Of a stretch of DNA of 64,000 nucleotides, positions 59,727 to 64,000 are shown piece by piece. The stretch lies in assembly GCA_024628785.1 (NCBI GenBank), contig CP102405.1, positions 2,108,001 to 2,172,000 on the forward strand, read 5' to 3'. Numbering within the stretch: the stretch's first letter is position 1; every line of letters starts with the position of its first letter. The DNA is from Fusobacteria bacterium ZRK30 (GTDB taxonomy: Bacteria > Fusobacteriota > Fusobacteriia > Fusobacteriales > Fusobacteriaceae). The notes beneath the pieces are model-generated. The model had not been told where the DNA came from and did not search any database. It worked only from the letters and a program-made list of their open reading frames with translations. The position numbers were made by a program, and so were the translations under genes.

Positions 59727-61250
59727 TTATTTTATAAGTATATCTCCATCCATCTCTTTTGGTACTTCTATTCCTAACACATTTAATATTGTCGGAGCAA
59801 AATCCGCTAATTTCCCGTCTTTTACTTCTGCATCTTTATATCTATTAGATACCAGAATAAATGGTACATCATTGGTTGTATGGGCAGTAAATGGTACATG
59901 GGTTTCCGGATCTTCCATCAGGTCTACATTTCCATGATCTGCCGTAATCATAAGTACACCATCTAACTCCAACATCTTATCTGCAATCTTAGCTACACAC
60001 TCATCCACTACTGCTACAGCTTTTTTAGCCGCCTCAAAGTTTCCTGTATGACCTACCATATCAGGATTGGCAAAATTTAATATAACTACATCATATTTAT
60101 CCTCTTCTAACGCCTCTAATGCGCCATCTGTAACCTCATATGCACTCATTTCAGGCTGTAAATCATAGGTAGCCACCTTAGGAGAAGCTACTAATTTTCT
60201 ATCCTCACCGTCAAAGGCTACTTCCTCTCCTCCATTGAAGAAGAAAGTAACGTGGGCATATTTTTCAGTCTCTGCTGTTCTCAATTGGTTCAGGTTATTT
60301 TTAGCTAATACCTCTCCCAATGTATTTACTATCTTATCATCTTTATATATTATATCTGCATCTATAGTTGAATCATATTGTCTCATACATAGTACTTCTA
60401 TCTCTTTATATTCTCTCACAAAACCTGTAAAGTCCTTATCGTTTACAGCTCTTGTGATCTGTCTGGCTCTATCTGGTCTGAAGTTGAAGTTGATAAATAC
60501 ATCTCCATCCTTTAACTTCCCGTCTACCCCTTCTATAACTGTGGGCATTACAAACTCATCATTTACTTTATCTGCATATGAATTTTTAACAGCTGTAATC
60601 CCGTCTTTTGCAGTATTTCCAATACCATTAGCCATAGCATCATATGCTAACTTTGTTCTGTCATAGTTATTATCTCTGTCCATTGCATAGTATCTACCAG
60701 TAATAGTAGCTATTTGACCTACACCCATCTCAGATATTTTAGCTTCTAATTCAGCTACATATTTGTCTGCTGATTGTGGAGGAGTGTCTCTTCCATCAAG
60801 GAATGCATGGATATATACTTTTTCTACTCCTACTTTTTTAGCCATCTCCAACAATCCATAGATATGTTTTATATGGGAATGAACTCCACCATCAGATAGT
60901 AGTCCACCTAAATGTACAGCACTATTATTTTTCTTGGCATGGTTAAATGCTTTTTTCAATGTCTCTATCTGAAAAAAATCTCCATCTTTAATATCTTTTG
61001 ATATCTTAACCAGTGGTTGGTATATTACCCTTCCTGCCCCCAAATTAAGATGTCCTACCTCTGAGTTACCCATTTGACCATCTGGAAGTCCTACTGCTTC
61101 CCCTGCGGCCTTAATCCTGGAATTAGGATAGTTTTCTATCAACTTACATATATTTTCTGGATGCACATCTGCGATTGCATTTTTTTGTTCCTTATGATCA
61201 TTTATTCCCCAACCGTCCATTATCATTAACATAACTGGTTTCTTAGCCAT
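59727..61250 (-). CDS. gpmI: Cofactor-independent phosphoglycerate mutase
   Basis: Interconverts 3- and 2-phosphoglycerate in glycolysis using two Mn2+ ions, 507 aa. The catalytic serine is in MGNSEVGHLNLGAG, the metal-binding motifs are MIMDGWG near the N-terminus, ADHGNVD near 440 and HTGNFEAAK. It belongs to the alkaline phosphatase superfamily and has full length. AGGAGGG precedes the ATG. It follows tpiA with an intervening weak terminator-like hairpin. Confidence 0.97.
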   Translation of the reverse strand: MAKKPVMLMIMDGWGINDHKEQKNAIADVHPENICKLIENYPNSRIKAAGEAVGLPDGQMGNSEVGHLNLGAGRVIYQPLVKISKDIKDGDFFQIETLKKAFNHAKKNNSAVHLGGLLSDGGVHSHIKHIYGLLEMAKKVGVEKVYIHAFLDGRDTPPQSADKYVAELEAKISEMGVGQIATITGRYYAMDRDNNYDRTKLAYDAMANGIGNTAKDGITAVKNSYADKVNDEFVMPTVIEGVDGKLKDGDVFINFNFRPDRARQITRAVNDKDFTGFVREYKEIEVLCMRQYDSTIDADIIYKDDKIVNTLGEVLAKNNLNQLRTAETEKYAHVTFFFNGGEEVAFDGEDRKLVASPKVATYDLQPEMSAYEVTDGALEALEEDKYDVVILNFANPDMVGHTGNFEAAKKAVAVVDECVAKIADKMLELDGVLMITADHGNVDLMEDPETHVPFTAHTTNDVPFILVSNRYKDAEVKDGKLADFAPTILNVLGIEVPKEMDGDILIK

Positions 61251-61272
61251 ATTATTCCCTCCTAATTATATT

Positions 61273-61302
61273 TTAAAAGGCACAGATTACTCCGTGCCTT
61301 TT
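61273..61302 (-). terminator. Hairpin between tpiA and gpmI
   Basis: Stem AAAAGGCAC-GA / TC-GTGCCTTTT with one mismatch and a GTAA loop on the minus strand, followed by TTTTAAAA. The T-run is interrupted, so it may lower rather than stop gpmI transcription. Confidence 0.65.
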
Positions 61303-61337
61303 CTCAATGAAACTTCACGTTTCTAAAATTTAATTTT

Positions 61338-62102
61338 TTATTTTCCTGCTGCGATGATACCGTAGAAAGAATCAGCTTCTAATGCTGCTCCTCCAACTAA
61401 TCCACCGTCTATGTTTTTTTGTGCTAATAATTCTTTTGCGTTTCCTGGCTTCATAGATCCACCGTATTGGATAGTAACTTCTTCTGCTACGTCATTTCCG
61501 TATAATTCTACTAATACACTTCTTACGAATGCATGAGTTTCTTCTGCCATCTCAGGAGTTGCTGTTACTCCAGTTCCTATAGCCCATACCGGCTCATATG
61601 CTACGATTACGTTAGCCATTTCTTCAGCTGATACTCCAACTAATCCACCTTTTAATTGAGTTCCGTTAACTTCGTTAGTTTTTCCAGATTCTCTGTCTTC
61701 TAATTGCTCTCCGATACATAAGATTGGCTTTAATCCTGCTTTTAATGCAGCTAATACTTTTGCATTTACAATTGCATCAGTTTCACCATACATAGCTCTT
61801 CTTTCAGAATGTCCTAAGATTACATATTCTACTCCTAATTCTTTTAACATAGTTGCAGATATTTCTCCAGTAAATGCTCCAGATTCATTCGCATTCATGT
61901 TTTCTGCTGCGATAGCTATTGGTGTATTTTCAGTAGCTCTTACTGCTGATTCTAATGCTGTAAAAGGAGCTCCTATAATTACTTCTACTCCACCTAAGTT
62001 TTCTTTATCTATTACTAATTCAGCTAAGTTCTTTAATGTGTTAGCTGCTTCTTTATGTGTTTTGTTCATCTTCCAGTTTCCTGCAATTATCGTTTTTCTC
62101 AT
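61338..62102 (-). CDS. tpiA: Triosephosphate isomerase
   Basis: Interconverts DHAP and glyceraldehyde 3-phosphate, 254 aa. Catalytic Asn and Lys in AGNWKMNK, catalytic histidine in VILGHSERR, catalytic glutamate in VAYEPVWAIGTG, and the phosphate-binding VQYGGSMKPGNA-like and GLVGGAALEADSF segments. GGGAGG lies six bases ahead of the ATG. Codon use is strongly biased, as expected for a highly expressed gene. Confidence 0.98.
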   Translation of the reverse strand: MRKTIIAGNWKMNKTHKEAANTLKNLAELVIDKENLGGVEVIIGAPFTALESAVRATENTPIAIAAENMNANESGAFTGEISATMLKELGVEYVILGHSERRAMYGETDAIVNAKVLAALKAGLKPILCIGEQLEDRESGKTNEVNGTQLKGGLVGVSAEEMANVIVAYEPVWAIGTGVTATPEMAEETHAFVRSVLVELYGNDVAEEVTIQYGGSMKPGNAKELLAQKNIDGGLVGGAALEADSFYGIIAAGK

Positions 62103-62140
62103 TTTGTGCCTCCCAAATATTATTTTACTTTTCTTTTAAA

Positions 62141-62169
62141 ATTCTAGCATATAAAATTTCATATTTCAA
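62141..62169 (-). promoter_or_regulatory. Promoter of tpiA-gpmI
   Basis: TTGAAA at 62169-62164, a 17-base spacer that ends in TGC, and TAGAAT at 62146-62141 on the minus strand: a -35/extended -10 promoter. Confidence 0.8.
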
Positions 62170-62210
62170 ACATTAAATAGTCCACATTTTAATCACAGAT
62201 GATTAAGTTA

Positions 62211-64000
62211 TTAATCAAAATCCACCCTTCTGTATAAAACCAGGTAACCATACCCTTCTAATTCCACCCTGATTTTATCCCCCAGGATATTATATCTTTT
62301 TCCAGAGTAATAATCTGTATAACCTTTTTTTCCCTGTACCGGCAGTTCCACTGTTTTCTTTAGATTAGATCTGTTTATTACTATAATTGCACTTCTGCCC
62401 TTATACTCCCTCTTATATGAAAGCACATTCGTTTCTGGTATTTTTTCCATACTCCCATCTTTCAGATATTTATCTTTGTCCAGATCCAGTATTTCCAAGT
62501 CACCAATTTTCATTAACTCCTCATCAAACTTTCTGAATTCAGAAAGTTGTTTATACCAACCTTCCAAAGTTTTATCAGTAACCACACCATAAGATATCTC
62601 ATCTTTTATAAGATCAGTTTTAAATATTTTAGCTATTTTATCCCTGTTCCTGCTGTATTTTTTCAGACTATCAGTTTCATTTTCAAAGTTTATATCGCCC
62701 CAGATCATTGGTTTTCTGCTATCAGGAGCATCTCCACCCCACATTGCTTTCTCGTTCCCATAGTATATAACCGGACTTCCATCTATAGTTAACTGAATTA
62801 AAGCAGCTAATTTTAATTTTTTTACAGCATCTTTATCGACTAAATCAGGCCTGACATTTATATAATCATCTCTGCCATAAGTATTTAACCTGTCAAATTC
62901 TCTGTTTGGATTTATCAGACTAGAATAAAATCTGTCAGTATCATAGGATTCTATAAAATTCCACTTGGTAGTTTTAATACTATAAATTTTCATACCGCCC
63001 TTTACAGTCTCTATACTGTTGCTGTTATTGTTTTCAAATAAACCCTGCATCCAGGCTCCCAGTTCATAGGAACCTATGATATCAAAACCATTTTTCCCCA
63101 AATTATTTTCATTTTCTCCAGTAGATTCTCCCGCCAGGATAAATTCATTGTCAACCTCTAAAAGTGCTTTTTTCCACCTGGTTAAAAATACCTTATTATT
63201 CAGGTCATTTTTCACATAATATCCGTCTATCCCCTTATTTTTGTAACCTTTTACCCATTTTGTCGTCGCTGCAACCAAATAATCCTGCAGTGATTCGTCC
63301 TCTAAGTTTAAAAGTATTTTTTTATTTCCATTCATTGGATTCTTCGATAACTGGTCTTCCCCGAGGATAAACCAGTTTTTGTATTTTGAATTTTCTCTAT
63401 TTTTCAACAGATCCTTATATGCAAAAAATTCCGATGACACATAGGAAAAATTAATGTCCAAGACCACTCTCATATTTTTTTTATGGATCTCATCCACTAA
63501 ATTTTGAAATAATTTATCTGAGTTAGTCCAGATATCACTTCCTAAACCACTTTCCAATTCTCTGTATGAACTTTTATCTGTTACTCCATAATCCGGAGAG
63601 ATATGCCCATAATCTATGGTATCTAATTTATGGCTTGAATTTGAATAATATACAGGAGATAATTTTATCCCCTCAACACCTAATTCAGAGAGATAACCCA
63701 ATTTTTCCACTATTCCCTGAAGGTCACCGCCATATCTTCTGGTATTTTTTTCTGCATAGGAAAAATATCTGTTTTTAGCTTCAATCTCAGAATATGGAGG
63801 TGTATTCCAGTCATCTCCCCAATCTGTTACTTCAAACCCCTGTAGAGTCCCCTTTGTTTGCCATTTTTCCGGAGAGATCAATTCTGATCTTAAAGTTCCG
63901 TCATTTAACCTTCCACTGGGTCTAAAATAATACCCGGGCCCAAATTCTGAATAGATAGGGCTGTTTTTTTTATCTCCATCTCGAAAACTGTCCACATAGA
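62211..64000 (-). CDS. GH13 alpha-amylase-family protein with degenerate active site, cut by window edge
   Basis: The frame is open to the right edge (TAT precedes the GTG at 63995), so the N-terminus is missing; at least 595 residues are visible. It has the (beta/alpha)8 layout of GH13: GGDLQGIVEKLGYLSELGVEGIKLSPVY-type text (quoted in part), RVVLDINFSY in place of region I, GIDGYYVKNDL in place of region II, ILAGES for region III (general-acid Glu kept) and ESYDTDR for region IV (Asp kept). Numbered from 63995, the nucleophile Asp is Lys262 and the invariant Arg is Tyr260. It may be an inactive or carbohydrate-binding relative. Neighbours are glycolytic genes. Confidence 0.8.
   Translation of the reverse strand, partial: YVDSFRDGDKKNSPIYSEFGPGYYFRPSGRLNDGTLRSELISPEKWQTKGTLQGFEVTDWGDDWNTPPYSEIEAKNRYFSYAEKNTRRYGGDLQGIVEKLGYLSELGVEGIKLSPVYYSNSSHKLDTIDYGHISPDYGVTDKSSYRELESGLGSDIWTNSDKLFQNLVDEIHKKNMRVVLDINFSYVSSEFFAYKDLLKNRENSKYKNWFILGEDQLSKNPMNGNKKILLNLEDESLQDYLVAATTKWVKGYKNKGIDGYYVKNDLNNKVFLTRWKKALLEVDNEFILAGESTGENENNLGKNGFDIIGSYELGAWMQGLFENNNSNSIETVKGGMKIYSIKTTKWNFIESYDTDRFYSSLINPNREFDRLNTYGRDDYINVRPDLVDKDAVKKLKLAALIQLTIDGSPVIYYGNEKAMWGGDAPDSRKPMIWGDINFENETDSLKKYSRNRDKIAKIFKTDLIKDEISYGVVTDKTLEGWYKQLSEFRKFDEELMKIGDLEILDLDKDKYLKDGSMEKIPETNVLSYKREYKGRSAIIVINRSNLKKTVELPVQGKKGYTDYYSGKRYNILGDKIRVELEGYGYLVLYRRVDFD

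Noticed and set aside
1-64000. CRISPR array, prophage or insertion sequence
   Set aside because: No regularly spaced direct repeats, transposase, integrase or phage structural gene was seen on either strand. The six palindromic repeats are dispersed, not arrayed.

Overview
The window looks like a chromosomal piece of a low-GC, diderm, anaerobic Fusobacteriota, probably a marine Psychrilyobacter / Ilyobacter / Propionigenium-type organism. The basis is the complete lysine-to-butyrate fermentation operon (kamA-kamBC-kamDE, kdd, kce, kal, atoE, atoDA), AT-rich Fusobacterium-like coding sequence, a TonB-dependent receptor and an outer-membrane barrel protein. The species is inferred, not proven. 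No phage, IS element, CRISPR array or recognisable DNA-binding transcription factor was seen. Gene control appears to be done almost entirely by cis-acting RNA.

Layout. 1-3849: minus-strand cobalamin uptake operon (cbiK-btuF-btuC-btuD; btuD runs off the left edge) behind a B12 riboswitch whose antiterminator and terminator can both be read. 3995-6114: oligopeptidase F and a small orphan gene. 6349-8723: the three-gene AmmeMemoRadiSam set. 9070-17940: lysine fermentation operon on the plus strand, led by a lysine riboswitch that appears to be wired as an ON switch. 18038-21374: short-chain fatty-acid carrier, acetoacetate CoA-transferase and an (R)-hydratase. 21390-26167: tRNA-Thr, LysM/M23 peptidase, rho, Ca/Na exchanger and miaB. 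26200-29218: an Ogg2 glycosylase, a monocistronic glutamate 2,3-aminomutase (beta-glutamate synthesis) and xpt behind a guanine riboswitch.

29217-44999 is one long minus-strand block for aromatic amino acids: trpEGDCFBA, then aroF-tyrA-aroB-aroA-aroC-pheA-aroE and an aminotransferase. Both halves begin with a leader peptide (Trp-Trp-Trp for trp; Phe-Arg-Tyr-Trp-Tyr for aroF), each followed by two tandem intrinsic terminators. Dehydroquinate dehydratase and shikimate kinase are not in the block. 45083-49370: a second B12-related locus with btuB behind its own riboswitch, and a divergent btuC-btuD pair.

49399-58379: a Pel-type exopolysaccharide operon (GH114 hydrolase, PelD, DUF2194 deacetylase-like protein, PelE, PelF, PelG) that ends in a lipoprotein built of GYDxx repeats. 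A beta-barrel protein is encoded divergently beside it. The outer-membrane parts PelB and PelC are missing, so the lipoprotein and barrel are candidates for a different outer-membrane module. 59668-64000: gpmI, tpiA and a GH13-family protein (cut by the right edge) that has lost its catalytic nucleophile.

The parts connect: B12 import and cobalt insertion feed the adenosylcobalamin-dependent lysine 5,6-aminomutase, and lysine itself is read by the riboswitch on the fermentation operon. A short palindromic repeat with a compensatory base change occurs six times in intergenic positions.
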